Assembly (NCBI RefSeq): GCF_002102185.1
Contig: NZ_LQOW01000024.1
Location: forward strand, 124,001-188,000
DNA: 64,000 nt
Origin: Mycobacterium fragae
Lineage (GTDB): Bacteria; Actinomycetota; Actinomycetes; Mycobacteriales; Mycobacteriaceae
Direction of reading: 5' to 3'
The position numbers and the translations under genes were made by a program. The notes beneath the pieces were generated by a model, which saw only the letters and a list, made by a program, of their open reading frames with translations, did no database searches and was not told the origin of the DNA. How positions within the stretch are numbered: the stretch's first letter is position 1; every line of letters starts with the position of its first letter. Positions 36,111 to 45,086 of the stretch are shown piece by piece.

Positions 36111-37243
36111 GCCGTCGACGCTACCCGGTTCCCTCGGTTTCCCAGCACCGCCTCGTAGTGGCCGAGTAATTCGTCGCAGACCGCCGGCCAGCTGCGGTAC
36201 AGCACACTGCGCCGGGCCGCCACCGCATACCGCGGCCGCTCGTCGAGCAGATGCGCGACGGCGGTGGGCAGCCGCGCTTCGAACTCGTCGACGCCAAGCA
36301 GCAGGCCGGTGCGCCACGGGCTCACGAGGTCGCGTGGGCCGCCGACGTCGGGGGCGATCACCGGCAGCCCCGACGCCAGCGATTCCTGCACAGCTTGGCA
36401 AAACGTCTCGTGCTCACCGGGATGCACGAAGACGTCCATGCTGGCGTATGCGGCGACCAGCTGCTCGCCGTACAGCGCTCCGGTGAAAACCGCTGTCGGC
36501 ATTGCTGATTGCAGCTTGGCGCGGTCGACGCCGTCACCCACGATGACCAGCTGAACGGCGTCGCTACGCGCCAGGCGCACCAGCCTTTCCACATGCTTCT
36601 CTGGCGCGAGCCGGCCGACGAAGCCGACGATCGGCTTGCCTTGCGGGGACCACTGGCGCCTGAGCGCCTCGTCGCGCGCGGACGGCACGAACGTGGTCAC
36701 GTCGACTCCGCGCGCCCACTGATACACCCGCGGAATGCCGTGCGCGGCAAGGTCTTCCATCGCCGAGGTGGACGGCGCCAGCGTGCGGTCGGCGAGCCGG
36801 TGCAGGTGCCGGGTCCATGCCCACGCCGCGCGTGACAGCATTCCGATGCCATAGGCGGCGGCGAAACCTGCGACGTCGGTTTGGAATACCGCCACCGTCG
36901 GTACATGGAGACGCCGGGCGGCCTGCAGCCCGCCGTAGCCGAGCAGCGCCGGGGAGGCCAGATGAACCACGTCAGGTTCGAAACCACGAAGCACGCCCAG
37001 CATCCGCGGCAGCGGCACGCCCAGCGGCAACGATGTGATCTTCGGGAACATCCGCGACGGGGCCCGGTGCACCCGGATGCCGTCGTGAATCCGATCGGCG
37101 GGTGGCTGGCCGGGCGGGGTGTCCGGCGCGATGACGAGAGCTTCGTGACCGGTGCGGCGCAGATGCTCGAGGATCCGCAGCACCGAGTTGCTGACGCCGT
37201 TGACCTGCGGGAGGAAGGACTCCGCGACGATCGCTACGCGCAC
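36107..37243 (-). CDS. mgtA: Alpha-mannosyltransferase MgtA (GT4)
   Basis: 378 residues with GT-B fold: an N-terminal half [25 protein letters not shown], and a C-terminal nucleotide-binding half with [25 protein letters not shown] and the ExxxxxxxE motif in [32 protein letters not shown]-mannose-dependent; the M. tuberculosis counterpart Rv0557 (formerly pimB) mannosylates glucuronosyl diacylglycerol. It lies upstream of menG with overlapping codons. Cytosolic face of the membrane. Confidence 0.93.
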   Translation of the reverse strand: MRVAIVAESFLPQVNGVSNSVLRILEHLRRTGHEALVIAPDTPPGQPPADRIHDGIRVHRAPSRMFPKITSLPLGVPLPRMLGVLRGFEPDVVHLASPALLGYGGLQAARRLHVPTVAVFQTDVAGFAAAYGIGMLSRAAWAWTRHLHRLADRTLAPSTSAMEDLAAHGIPRVYQWARGVDVTTFVPSARDEALRRQWSPQGKPIVGFVGRLAPEKHVERLVRLARSDAVQLVIVGDGVDRAKLQSAMPTAVFTGALYGEQLVAAYASMDVFVHPGEHETFCQAVQESLASGLPVIAPDVGGPRDLVSPWRTGLLLGVDEFEARLPTAVAHLLDERPRYAVAARRSVLYRSWPAVCDELLGHYEAVLGNRGNRVASTA

Positions 37244-37326
37244 ACCCTCAGGGTGTCAGCGCCGCCTGTCGATAAGGTTGCCGACGAGCATACGGTGTGC
37301 GAAATGTACTGCTGAGGGGTCGAGAT

Positions 37327-37944
37327 ATGCGGTGGTGGCTGGGTGTATTGGCGGTGTGTTTGGTCACAATCGGCGCCGGCACGGCTTACGCCGACGTGCC
37401 GCACAGCGGCGACGGCTACGGCGTGGTGGTCGGATCGGCCGATGCGCCCGTGCAGTTGGAGATTTTCTGCGAACCGCAGTGCCCGCACTGCGCGGAATTC
37501 GAATCGTCGTATGGCCAACAGATCGCCGACAACCTCGGCTCCGGTCGACTGGCGGTGACCTATCGGTGGCTGACGTTCCTCGACGACAGGCATCACAACG
37601 ACACCTCCGCCAGAGTCAGCAATGCGCTGTTTCTGGCCGCCGATCCAACGACCTCGGCGACGGTCTATCAGGCCTTTGTGCAGAACTTGTATCGAACCGG
37701 AGGCAGCCCGAACAACGACGATCTGGCGGCGATGGCCCGCGAAAGCGGTGTGCCTGAGTGGGTTGCGATGCGGATCGCGGCCAGCCTTCCGGCCGTCGAC
37801 ACCGCCGCGATGAACGGCGCCAACCGGGCTCGGCTGAAGGCGGTGAACCCGGAGAACCCCAGCACCCCAACGGTTTACGACCCCAAGACCAACCGGGTCA
37901 TCGATCTTCAGGATCCGGCTTGGCTGGACACCTTGCTCGGCTGA
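37327..37944 (+). CDS. Secreted DsbA/thioredoxin-like protein
   Basis: 205 residues from the ATG at 37327 with GAGGGG before it. A signal peptide (WWLGVLAVCLVTIGAGTAYA) leads to a thioredoxin_4-type domain: VQLEIFCEPQCPHCAEFESSYG, with the CxxC in CPHC and an extra upstream cysteine, then a helical insertion and the strand-5 region NPENPSTPTVYD in place of a typical cis-Pro loop. Likely a periplasmic thiol oxidoreductase or disulphide isomerase. The 3' end overlaps the convergent Rv0556-like gene by 37 bases. Confidence 0.8.
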   Translation: MRWWLGVLAVCLVTIGAGTAYADVPHSGDGYGVVVGSADAPVQLEIFCEPQCPHCAEFESSYGQQIADNLGSGRLAVTYRWLTFLDDRHHNDTSARVSNALFLAADPTTSATVYQAFVQNLYRTGGSPNNDDLAAMARESGVPEWVAMRIAASLPAVDTAAMNGANRARLKAVNPENPSTPTVYDPKTNRVIDLQDPAWLDTLLG

Positions 37945-38429
37945 CGATCGAGGCGCTTTTCCAGCAACGCCAGACCGACGAGCGCAGCGGCGGCGACCAG
38001 CCAGCCCACCACCGCGATGGACCCCGCCGGGATGATCGCCAGCTTGGCGTTGCGGTGTTGCACCCGCACCAAATTCGGGTTGTGCTTGTCGTACTCGACG
38101 TAAATCCGCATCCCCGTCGCCAATTCGGACGGATACAGCACGCCGAGCTCCGGACGGTAGGTCACCCGGTCGGGGGTGACGAATTCGATGGTGGAGCGCC
38201 GCGGCCCCGCGCTCAGCACTTCGGCTTGCGCCACACCCATATTGCGTTCGATGGCAAGGTCGTTGCGCCACGCCCCAGCCACCAGCAGCACCGACTGCAG
38301 GGTGACCAGACCGACGGCGATCAACACCCCGATCCGCGTCCAGCGCAGGATGCGCCGCGTCAAGGTGTTGGGGCCGTCATCGGTGCGACCGTGAATCAGG
38401 ATGTGCGCCAGGGTTTTCGGTGATATCAC
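37908..38429 (-). CDS. Membrane protein, Rv0556-like (DUF3592-type)
   Basis: 173 residues from the GTG at 38429, overlapping the menD stop by four bases. Two helices: [20 protein letters not shown] near the N-terminus and [24 protein letters not shown] near the C-terminus, with a beta-rich extracytoplasmic part between ([44 protein letters not shown]). This layout fits DUF3592. Corresponds in position to Rv0556. Role unknown; co-transcribed with menD and bpoC. Confidence 0.85.
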   Translation of the reverse strand: MISPKTLAHILIHGRTDDGPNTLTRRILRWTRIGVLIAVGLVTLQSVLLVAGAWRNDLAIERNMGVAQAEVLSAGPRRSTIEFVTPDRVTYRPELGVLYPSELATGMRIYVEYDKHNPNLVRVQHRNAKLAIIPAGSIAVVGWLVAAAALVGLALLEKRLDRQPSKVSSQAGS

Positions 38430-40045
38430 AGCGCGGCCTTGATGGCGGCATGCAGTTGGCGCAGCGAGGATCGGTCGGCCTTGACTTCCAGCACCCGCAG
38501 GCCGCTGCCCGGTTCGTCGAGCGCGCTGGCGAGCTCGTCGACCTCGATCTGGCGGCTCTCGACGTGGTAAGCGCGACACAGCGCGCCGACGTCGACGTCG
38601 TGCGGCGTGCCGAACACGCGGGAGGAGACGTCGGAGAAGCGCGGATCGCCCTGCTCGAGCAGTTCGAAGATGCCGCCGCCGTTGTCGTTGGACACCACGA
38701 TGGTCAGCTGCTCCGGCACCGGCTCCGTCGGCCCGATCAGCAGCCCCGAGCTGTCATGCACGAAGGTCAGGTCGCCGATCAGCGCGACGGTGCGGCCGTC
38801 GTGCACCAGCGCCGCGCCGATCGCGGTAGAAACCGTGCCGTCGATGCCGGCCACGCCACGGTTGGAGCGCACTTGGACGCCGTGCGGGTTGAGGCCCACC
38901 AGCGCCGCGTCGCGCACCGGGTTGGAGGCGCCCAGCACGAGTTGGTCACCCGGCCGCAGCGCGTCGGCGACGGCAGCGGCCACGTGCAGGCCGGTGGTGA
39001 GTGGGTGGGCCTTGAGCTGCTCGCGCACCGCGGCGATCGCGTGCCGGTTGAGCTCCGCGCAGCGGTGCAGCCATGCCGGGTTCGGCTCGCCGGTGACCAC
39101 CGCCCGGGTGCCGGTGGCTTGCGAATTGCCCGACACGTCGGGCCAGCGCGGCCCGGTGGTCAGCGCATAGACCGGCACCGACGGGTCGGCCAGCAGGGCC
39201 GACACCGGCCGGTGCAGGGTGGGCCGGCCCAGCATGATCACCTGCTGCGGGTGCAGCAGCCGCAGCGTCAGCGGATGCAGCGGATTGACCGCCGGCGGGG
39301 CGGTCGGCTCGGCGACAGTCGGCAACGCCGCCAGATTCGGGTGCGTGCCGGCGCCATGGCCCGAGATCACGACGGTATCCAGGCTCAGGTCGATGTCCAG
39401 CGGCTGGTCGAAGCTGACCGGCGGCGTGTAGGTCCAGGGCTTGCCGCCCGGCCGACCCGCCGGGGTGGGCGCCGAGCCAGGGTCGGGCACCAGCGGTTCG
39501 CGCAACGGGATGTCGAACTGCACCGGCCCGGCGTTGGCGGTGCGAGCGCCGGTGGCGGCCGCCAATACCCGGCAGGTGGCCGATCGCCAGGTTGCGTTGA
39601 ACTCCGGCATCCGCTCGGGCGCATCCTCCGCGAGGCCCAGGCTGATCGTGGCGCGCACCTGGGTGCCGAAGTAGCCCAGCTGCTCCATGGTCTGGTTGGC
39701 GCCGGTGCCCAATAGCTCGTAGGGCCGGTTGGCCGACAGCACGATCAGCGGCACCCGCGCGTAGTTGGCCTCCACGACTGCCGGACCCAGGTTGGCCACC
39801 GCGGTACCCGACGTCATCGCGACGCACACCGGCGCGCCCGCCCCGATCGCCAGGCCGATGGCCAAATACCCGGCGGTGCGCTCGTCGATGCGGACGTGCA
39901 GCCGGATCCGGCCGGCCCGGTCGGCGTCCTGCAGCGCGAAAGCCAGCGGGGCATTGCGCGAGCCGGGGCACAGCACCACGTCGCGGACCCCGCCGCGGAT
40001 CAGCTCGTCGACGACGACGCGGGCCTGTGCCGTCGAGGGATTCAC
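38426..40045 (-). CDS. menD: SEPHCHC synthase MenD
   Basis: 539 residues of the thiamine-diphosphate enzyme family. N-terminal [19 protein letters not shown] and [39 protein letters not shown] with the TPP-activating part, and C-terminal [16 protein letters not shown]...[14 protein letters not shown], the GDL-N TPP/Mg motif. It joins 2-oxoglutarate and isochorismate, the second step of menaquinone synthesis. Lies 22 bases after bpoC and overlaps the Rv0556-like gene, one transcript. Confidence 0.96.
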   Translation of the reverse strand: MNPSTAQARVVVDELIRGGVRDVVLCPGSRNAPLAFALQDADRAGRIRLHVRIDERTAGYLAIGLAIGAGAPVCVAMTSGTAVANLGPAVVEANYARVPLIVLSANRPYELLGTGANQTMEQLGYFGTQVRATISLGLAEDAPERMPEFNATWRSATCRVLAAATGARTANAGPVQFDIPLREPLVPDPGSAPTPAGRPGGKPWTYTPPVSFDQPLDIDLSLDTVVISGHGAGTHPNLAALPTVAEPTAPPAVNPLHPLTLRLLHPQQVIMLGRPTLHRPVSALLADPSVPVYALTTGPRWPDVSGNSQATGTRAVVTGEPNPAWLHRCAELNRHAIAAVREQLKAHPLTTGLHVAAAVADALRPGDQLVLGASNPVRDAALVGLNPHGVQVRSNRGVAGIDGTVSTAIGAALVHDGRTVALIGDLTFVHDSSGLLIGPTEPVPEQLTIVVSNDNGGGIFELLEQGDPRFSDVSSRVFGTPHDVDVGALCRAYHVESRQIEVDELASALDEPGSGLRVLEVKADRSSLRQLHAAIKAAL

Positions 40046-40067
40046 CCCTACAGCCTAGTCAGTGGCC

Positions 40068-40856
40068 CTAGGCGGCCATGCCGGCGAAGAACTGCAGCGC
40101 CGCGGCGTTCACCTCCTGCGGGCGCTCGAGGAACCCGAGATGCCCGGCATCGGCTAATTCGAGGTAACGGCCGTTGGGAATGGCGTCGGCCACCTCACGG
40201 CACAGGTGCGGCGGCGTCATCTGGTCGTCGGCGAAACCGATCACCAACACGGGCGCGGTGATGCTGCGGTAGGCGGGCAACCGGTTGTTCCGCGGCGTGA
40301 TATCGAGCTGGCAGCGCGTGCCCGGGGTGAGCTTCGACGGCCACATGGTGAACATGCTGATCCAGTCGGCGACGGCGGCGTCGTTGTTCAGTGTCTTGGG
40401 GGAAAAGCTCTCCAGCAACCGGACTTTCGCGTCGTACGAGGGCGGTAGCTCGATGCCGGAGGCGGCCATCTCGGCTTCGGCGGTGTGGAAGAATTCGCGC
40501 ACGTGATCCAGCCGGCCGCGAGTACCCATCAGCACCGCCTTGCTGACCAGATCGGGCCGGGACAGCATCAGCTCCTGGGCGATGTACGCCCCCATCGACG
40601 CGGCGACGATGCGGGCCGGAGCGGCATTGAGGGATTCGATCATCGCCGCGGTGTCGGCAATCATGGTCTGGGTCGTGAAACCCTCGGCGTTCGCCGTCGC
40701 GCCCACCCCGCGGTTGTCGAAGGTGATGACCCGGTAGCCGGCCGCCAGGAACGCCGGGACCTGATGCAGGTGCCAGGTGCGTCCGGCACCGCCATGGCCG
40801 GCGATGAAAAGCACGGGTTCACCGCTCCCGCGGTCGTCGTAAGCCAAGTTGGTCAC
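40068..40856 (-). CDS. bpoC: Alpha/beta hydrolase BpoC (candidate MenH)
   Basis: 262 residues. LFIAGHGGAGRTWHLHQVPAFL gives the oxyanion region, IVAASMGAYIAQEL the GxSxG-like nucleophile elbow (here AxSxG), DDQMTPP the acid region, and LADAGHLGFLERP the catalytic His. Corresponds to Rv0554 (BpoC), annotated as peroxidase but sitting next to menD, where the pathway needs a SHCHC synthase (MenH), an alpha/beta hydrolase. The MenH role is inferred from location. Confidence 0.9.
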   Translation of the reverse strand: MTNLAYDDRGSGEPVLFIAGHGGAGRTWHLHQVPAFLAAGYRVITFDNRGVGATANAEGFTTQTMIADTAAMIESLNAAPARIVAASMGAYIAQELMLSRPDLVSKAVLMGTRGRLDHVREFFHTAEAEMAASGIELPPSYDAKVRLLESFSPKTLNNDAAVADWISMFTMWPSKLTPGTRCQLDITPRNNRLPAYRSITAPVLVIGFADDQMTPPHLCREVADAIPNGRYLELADAGHLGFLERPQEVNAAALQFFAGMAA

Positions 40857-40926
40857 GCGTGTGAACCTACGCGATGGCTCGCGGCGTGCGTCGCGCTGCT
40901 CAGCCCGGACGCTTCAGCAGCGCAAA

Positions 40927-41577
40927 ATGGCTGACATGCCAGGCGACCGGCAGCGCGACCACTGGGACACCAGCTATGCCGCCCACCCGGCCATGTATGG
41001 CAACCAGCCCTCCGCCGCGGCCGTCTACGCCGCCGACATCTTCCAGGGCGCGGGCGCCCGCCACGTGCTCGAGCTGGGGGCCGGCCACGGCCGCGACGCG
41101 CTGTTTTTCGCCGGTGAGGGTTTCGCAGTGCACGCGCTGGATTTCAGCGACATCGGTCTGCGGCAGCTGCGCGAGGCCGCCCAGGCGTCGGGCATCGATG
41201 AGCGCCTGACTACAACCAGGCATGACGTCCGCGACCCGCTTCCGCTGCCCGACGCGTCCGTTGACGCCGTTTTCGCGCACATGCTGCTGTGTATGGCGCT
41301 GTCCACCAAGCAGATTCACGCGCTCGTCGACGAGGTACGCCGGGTACTAAGGCCGGGCGGGATTTTCGTCTACACCGTCCGGCATACCGGCGATGCCCAC
41401 TACGGCGCCGGCATCGCCCACGGCGACGACATCTACGAGCACGGTGGCTTTGCCGTGCATTTCTTCACCCGCGATCTCGTCGAGGGCCTCGCGAACGGCT
41501 GGACGCTGATCGAGGTGCATGCCTTCGAGGAAGGAGACCTGCCCCGGCGGCTGTGGCGGGTCACCCAGCGGGCTTAG
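40927..41577 (+). CDS. Class I SAM-dependent methyltransferase
   Basis: 216 residues from the ATG at 40927 (a second ATG at 40936 is equally possible). DHWDTSYAAHPAMYGNQPS opens the domain; RHVLELGAGHGRDALFFAGEGFAVHALDFSDIGLRQL is motif I plus the ribose Asp; FAHMLLCMALSTKQIHALVDEVRRVLRPGGIFVYTVRHTGD holds motifs II and III. It reads opposite bpoC with the starts 70 bases apart. Methyl acceptor unknown. It has no counterpart at this place in M. tuberculosis that I recall. Ends over the lipoprotein gene by four bases. Confidence 0.85.
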   Translation: MADMPGDRQRDHWDTSYAAHPAMYGNQPSAAAVYAADIFQGAGARHVLELGAGHGRDALFFAGEGFAVHALDFSDIGLRQLREAAQASGIDERLTTTRHDVRDPLPLPDASVDAVFAHMLLCMALSTKQIHALVDEVRRVLRPGGIFVYTVRHTGDAHYGAGIAHGDDIYEHGGFAVHFFTRDLVEGLANGWTLIEVHAFEEGDLPRRLWRVTQRA

Positions 41578-42296
41578 CCCCAGAACGCGCAGTCACGGCC
41601 TCCCGACGCGATGCGATCCAGGATCCGAGAGGTCGCCGTCATCGGCTCATCGGTCAGGTCGAATCCGGTGAACTGCAGGTCGACCACGAGGTTGGACTTC
41701 GCCGCCAATACCCGGATGTCCGTGTAGCGCTCGTCGTGCGGGACCACGTTGCTGATCATCGTCACGCAACCGGAATCCAGGGTGTTGCCGATGACGTACG
41801 GGTCCCGCCACTCGTCCGGGTACGGAAACGCGTAGCTGAACTGCCGGCCCGCGCATCGCCGCCATTGGCTGACCTGTTTGGCCACGAAACCCTTTGCGGC
41901 CACTGAATTGTCGAATGCAGCGATGCCCTGATCGACCCAGTGCGACCAGCCTCCTACGCTGGCGTCCTGCTGTCTGACTTCATAGAAGTCGCGGTAGCCG
42001 CTGCCGTCATAGGATCCTGCCATCCCGCTGAACACAGCGCCGACGCAGCGATCGGGCCGAAACGTCCCGCGCGGGTCAGGCTGGCTCCAGGCCTGTTGGC
42101 TGGCCAGACCGGAGAACTTCAGGACTTGCTTCATCTCGTCGAGGCTGAGCAGCAATCCCCTCAGGCCGCGCGCCGGCGCCGGGGCCGACGCTCGCGGAAT
42201 GTCGCGGGCGACCGCGGTCCCCGGGACGGTCGACGTGCATCCGACGCACCCGGCCACGGCTAACACCGCGATCGCCATGAGTCCGAGCCGTCGCAT
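41574..42296 (-). CDS. Lipoprotein with PknH-sensor-like domain
   Basis: 240 residues from the ATG at 42296. RRLGLMAIAVLAVAGC is a lipoprotein signal ending in the lipobox VAGC (Cys at about residue 16, with a second Cys three later). The mature part looks like the extracellular sensor domain of PknH and the family of LppH/LprA-like proteins (LLLSLDEMKQVLKFSG, DRCVGAVFSGMAGSYDGSGYRDF, WRRCAGRQFSY, LDSGCVTMISNVV, GGRDCAFWG), with paired cysteines likely in disulphides. Anchored outside the inner membrane. Ligand unknown. Confidence 0.82.
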   Translation of the reverse strand: MRRLGLMAIAVLAVAGCVGCTSTVPGTAVARDIPRASAPAPARGLRGLLLSLDEMKQVLKFSGLASQQAWSQPDPRGTFRPDRCVGAVFSGMAGSYDGSGYRDFYEVRQQDASVGGWSHWVDQGIAAFDNSVAAKGFVAKQVSQWRRCAGRQFSYAFPYPDEWRDPYVIGNTLDSGCVTMISNVVPHDERYTDIRVLAAKSNLVVDLQFTGFDLTDEPMTATSRILDRIASGGRDCAFWG

Positions 42297-42363
42297 CCGC
42301 CAAGCATATGGCGGAAAGTACGCTCTCAACTGCAGCAATCGCGGGCGCGTCGGCTTCTTTCGG

Positions 42364-43095
42364 TCAGCGGCGCGCGACCTTGGCCCGGGCAGCATCCAGG
42401 GCATGATTCCACATCAGCAGGGTGCCCGCCTTCAGCTGGGCCGGTTTGGCCACATCGCGGGCCATCAGCGCGGTGGCGGTCGCCTTGGTCTTCGCCGACG
42501 CCTTCGACATGTGCCCGGAGTCGAACGGGGGCTGGGGGTCGTATTCCATCGACAACTGGATGACCTTCGCGCGGTCGTCCCCGGCGATCTGGCCCGCAAG
42601 CCACAAGGCCAGGTCGATACCCGCAGATACTCCGGCACAGGTCACGATTCTTTTTCCGGGTTCCCCCTCTGCTACAACCCGTTCGTCGCCGACCGGTATG
42701 GCGCCCAAGGCCTTCAAGGCGCTCAGCGCCATCCAGTGCGATGTAGCGCGCTTGCCGTCGAGCAGGCCGGCGGCGGCCAGGATGATCGAGCCGGAGCACA
42801 CCGACGTCGTCCACGTCGCGGTCTGATGGGCCTGACGCACCCAGTCCAGCAGCTTCTCGTCGCGGGCATGCTCCACCGACGTCATACCGCCGGGCACCAA
42901 AACGACGTCGGGAGACGGTGTTTCGTCAAAGGAGTGGGTTGCGCCGACGACGAGCACGCCGGAGTCGGCAGTCACGGGCCCCGGCTCATGCCAGAGGAAG
43001 CGAACCTCGGCTTTCGGCAGCCAGCGCAGCACTTCGTAGGGTCCGATGAAATCCAGTGCGGTGAAGCCGGGATAGAGCACGATCGCGATTTGCAT
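42364..43095 (-). CDS. DJ-1/PfpI family protein
   Basis: 243 residues from the ATG at 43095, preceded by GAGGAGAACCT, an unusually strong ribosome-binding site. IAIVLYPGFTALDFIGPYEVLRWLP starts the fold, DVVLVPGGM and the nucleophile region TTSVCSGSIILAAAGLLDG (Cys in the elbow) follow, then THWMALSAL and VTCAGVSAGIDLALWLA. Members act as proteases, glyoxalases or isonitrile hydratases. It lies 14 bases after the AraC-type gene whose own N-terminal domain has the same fold, so the pair is probably one operon. Confidence 0.88.
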   Translation of the reverse strand: MQIAIVLYPGFTALDFIGPYEVLRWLPKAEVRFLWHEPGPVTADSGVLVVGATHSFDETPSPDVVLVPGGMTSVEHARDEKLLDWVRQAHQTATWTTSVCSGSIILAAAGLLDGKRATSHWMALSALKALGAIPVGDERVVAEGEPGKRIVTCAGVSAGIDLALWLAGQIAGDDRAKVIQLSMEYDPQPPFDSGHMSKASAKTKATATALMARDVAKPAQLKAGTLLMWNHALDAARAKVARR

Positions 43096-43109
43096 AGGTT
43101 CTCCTCTGG

Positions 43110-44072
43110 TTAGGCAAAGGTCTTGCGATACTGGTCGGGCGATATGCCGATGCGACGAACAAAGTTGCGCCGCATACTTTCTGCGGATCCGAAGCCGCAA
43201 CGCGCCGCGATGGTCGCCACCGTGTCATCGGTTTCCTCGAGCTGGCGGCGTGCGGCCTCGGTGCGGACACGTTCGACGTAGGCCCCGGGTGATTCGCCGA
43301 CCTCCGTGGTGAACACCCGGGTGAAATGCCTTGGGCTCATGTCGGTTCGACGGGCCAGCTCCGCGATGCTGTGCTCGCCCCCAGGCTCGGCCTCGATGGC
43401 CTCCTGGACGTCGCGTATCGGCTCTCGCTTGGCGCGCGGCATCCACACCGGCGCGGCGAACTGGGTCTGGCCACCGGGCCGACGCAGGTAGAGCACCAGC
43501 CACCGGGCGACGGTCTGCGCCAGCTCGGTGCCGTGGTCGTCTTCCACGAGCGACAGGGCCAGGTCGATGCCCGCGGTCACACCCGCCGCCGTCCACACCT
43601 TCTCGGAGCTGCGCACGAAAATCGGGTCGGGATCGACGACGATGGAAGGGAATTCGCTTGCCAGCCGGTCGGCCGACGCCCAGTGCGTGGTGGCGACGCA
43701 GCCGTCCAGCAGCCCGGCTTGCGCGGCCAGGAAGGCCCCGGTGCACACGCTGGCCACCCGCCGACTGCCGGCCGCGGCCGCCCGGATCCACTCGATGACG
43801 CGCGAGTCGGCCCGGGCGGCGTGCACACCGGCTCCGCCGGGCAGCACTACGGTGTCGACCGGTTGGCCTGGATCGGGCAGTTCGGTGGTCGCGATGGTCA
43901 ACCCGGAACTCGTCGTCACGGGTTGACCGTCGCCGGAGACCACGACGGTCTGGTAGCCGTCGTGGCCTTTGGCCGCCAGCAGCTGTGACGCCGAGGCGAA
44001 CACCTCCAGCGGGCCGACGACGTCCAGGGTCTGCATCCCGGGAAAGCCAAGAAACAAGAGGTTGCGGGTCAT
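43110..44072 (-). CDS. AraC-type regulator with DJ-1/PfpI sensor domain
   Basis: 320 residues. Residues ~1-185 are a DJ-1/PfpI domain (LLFLGFPGMQTLDVVGPLEVFASAS, DTVVLPGGAG, ASVCTGAFLAAQAGLLDG); residues ~225-318 an AraC double helix-turn-helix (SIAELARRTDMSPRHFTRVFTTEVGESPGAYVERVRTEAARR, IAARCGFGSAESMRRNFVRRIGISPDQYR). This FtrA/GlxA type commonly regulates the adjacent gene, here the PfpI-like enzyme 14 bases downstream. The sensor ligand is unknown. Upstream lie 54 bases to menC with no clear promoter. Confidence 0.9.
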   Translation of the reverse strand: MTRNLLFLGFPGMQTLDVVGPLEVFASASQLLAAKGHDGYQTVVVSGDGQPVTTSSGLTIATTELPDPGQPVDTVVLPGGAGVHAARADSRVIEWIRAAAAGSRRVASVCTGAFLAAQAGLLDGCVATTHWASADRLASEFPSIVVDPDPIFVRSSEKVWTAAGVTAGIDLALSLVEDDHGTELAQTVARWLVLYLRRPGGQTQFAAPVWMPRAKREPIRDVQEAIEAEPGGEHSIAELARRTDMSPRHFTRVFTTEVGESPGAYVERVRTEAARRQLEETDDTVATIAARCGFGSAESMRRNFVRRIGISPDQYRKTFA

Positions 44073-44126
44073 AGCTGTCAGTGTCGAGGACCTGGGTCGT
44101 GTCGTCTAGGTCGGGTATCCCACAGA

Positions 44127-45086
44127 TTAGGACACGAGCGGGTAGCAGGCCTTAACCCGGTCGATCCACCACTGGCGTCGCGGCGGCGGGGCCGCCAATA
44201 CCTGCAGCCGCGCCGGATCGGGAGTGACAGATGCGGCGGGCAGATAGCCGTCGCGCGGCGTCATCGGCTCGGCGACGTCCTCGGCGAACAGGCCGCCCGT
44301 GCCCAGCCCGCAGGCATGGTTCAGTTCCGGCAGTGCGGCGGCCGCCGTCAACCCTGCGGCGATCCCGACCGCCGAGTCCAGTGCGCTGGAAACCACGACG
44401 GGGATGTCGATCTGCGCGGCGATTTTCAGCAAAGCTGAAACACCGCCCAGCGGAGCAACTTTCAGCACCGCGACATCGGCCGCTTTCGCGCGCACGACCT
44501 TCAACGGGTCGTCGGACTTGCGGATGCTTTCGTCGGCGGCAAGCGGCACATCTATGCGGCGCCTCAGCTCGGCCAGCTCTTCCACGGTTTTGCACGGCTG
44601 CTCGAGGTATTCCAGCGGCCCGGTCGCGGTGAGCGCTCGAGCGGCCTCGACGGCCTGCGCGACGGTCCAGGCGCCGTTGGCGTCGACCCGAACGGTGGGT
44701 ACCAGGGCACGGACGGCGTCGACGCGGGCGACGTCGTCGTCCAGCGTCTGCCCGGGTTCGGCGACCTTGACCTTGGCGGTGCGCGCGCCCGGGAAGCGGG
44801 CCAGCACGTCGGGAACCTGAGCGGCGGGCACGGCGGGGACTGTGGCGTTGATGGGGATTCGGTCACGTCGTGGGGGCGGCGGTGCGCTGTAGGCGGATTC
44901 GAGCGCCGAGGCCAGCCAGTGCGCGGCTTCGGGGTGGTCGTATTCGAGGAAGGCGCCGAATTCTCCCCAGCCGGCCGGGCCGTCGATCAGCGCAAGCTCG
45001 CGGGTGGTGATGCCGCGGAAGCGCACCCGCATCGGCAGTGCCACCACATGCAGCCGGTCCAGGATGTCGTCCAGCGGCGGCTTCAC
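44127..45086 (-). CDS. menC: o-Succinylbenzoate synthase MenC
   Basis: 319 residues of the enolase superfamily. The catalytic KxK is in TAKVKVAEPGQ, metal-binding acids in VRVDANGAWT, LEQP and PLAADESIRK, and a second lysine in VAVLKVAPLGGVS. It dehydrates SHCHC to o-succinylbenzoate in the menaquinone pathway. The start overlaps the end of the amidohydrolase gene by four bases (45083-45086), so menC is second in that transcript. Corresponds to Rv0553. Confidence 0.95.
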   Translation of the reverse strand: MKPPLDDILDRLHVVALPMRVRFRGITTRELALIDGPAGWGEFGAFLEYDHPEAAHWLASALESAYSAPPPPRRDRIPINATVPAVPAAQVPDVLARFPGARTAKVKVAEPGQTLDDDVARVDAVRALVPTVRVDANGAWTVAQAVEAARALTATGPLEYLEQPCKTVEELAELRRRIDVPLAADESIRKSDDPLKVVRAKAADVAVLKVAPLGGVSALLKIAAQIDIPVVVSSALDSAVGIAAGLTAAAALPELNHACGLGTGGLFAEDVAEPMTPRDGYLPAASVTPDPARLQVLAAPPPRRQWWIDRVKACYPLVS

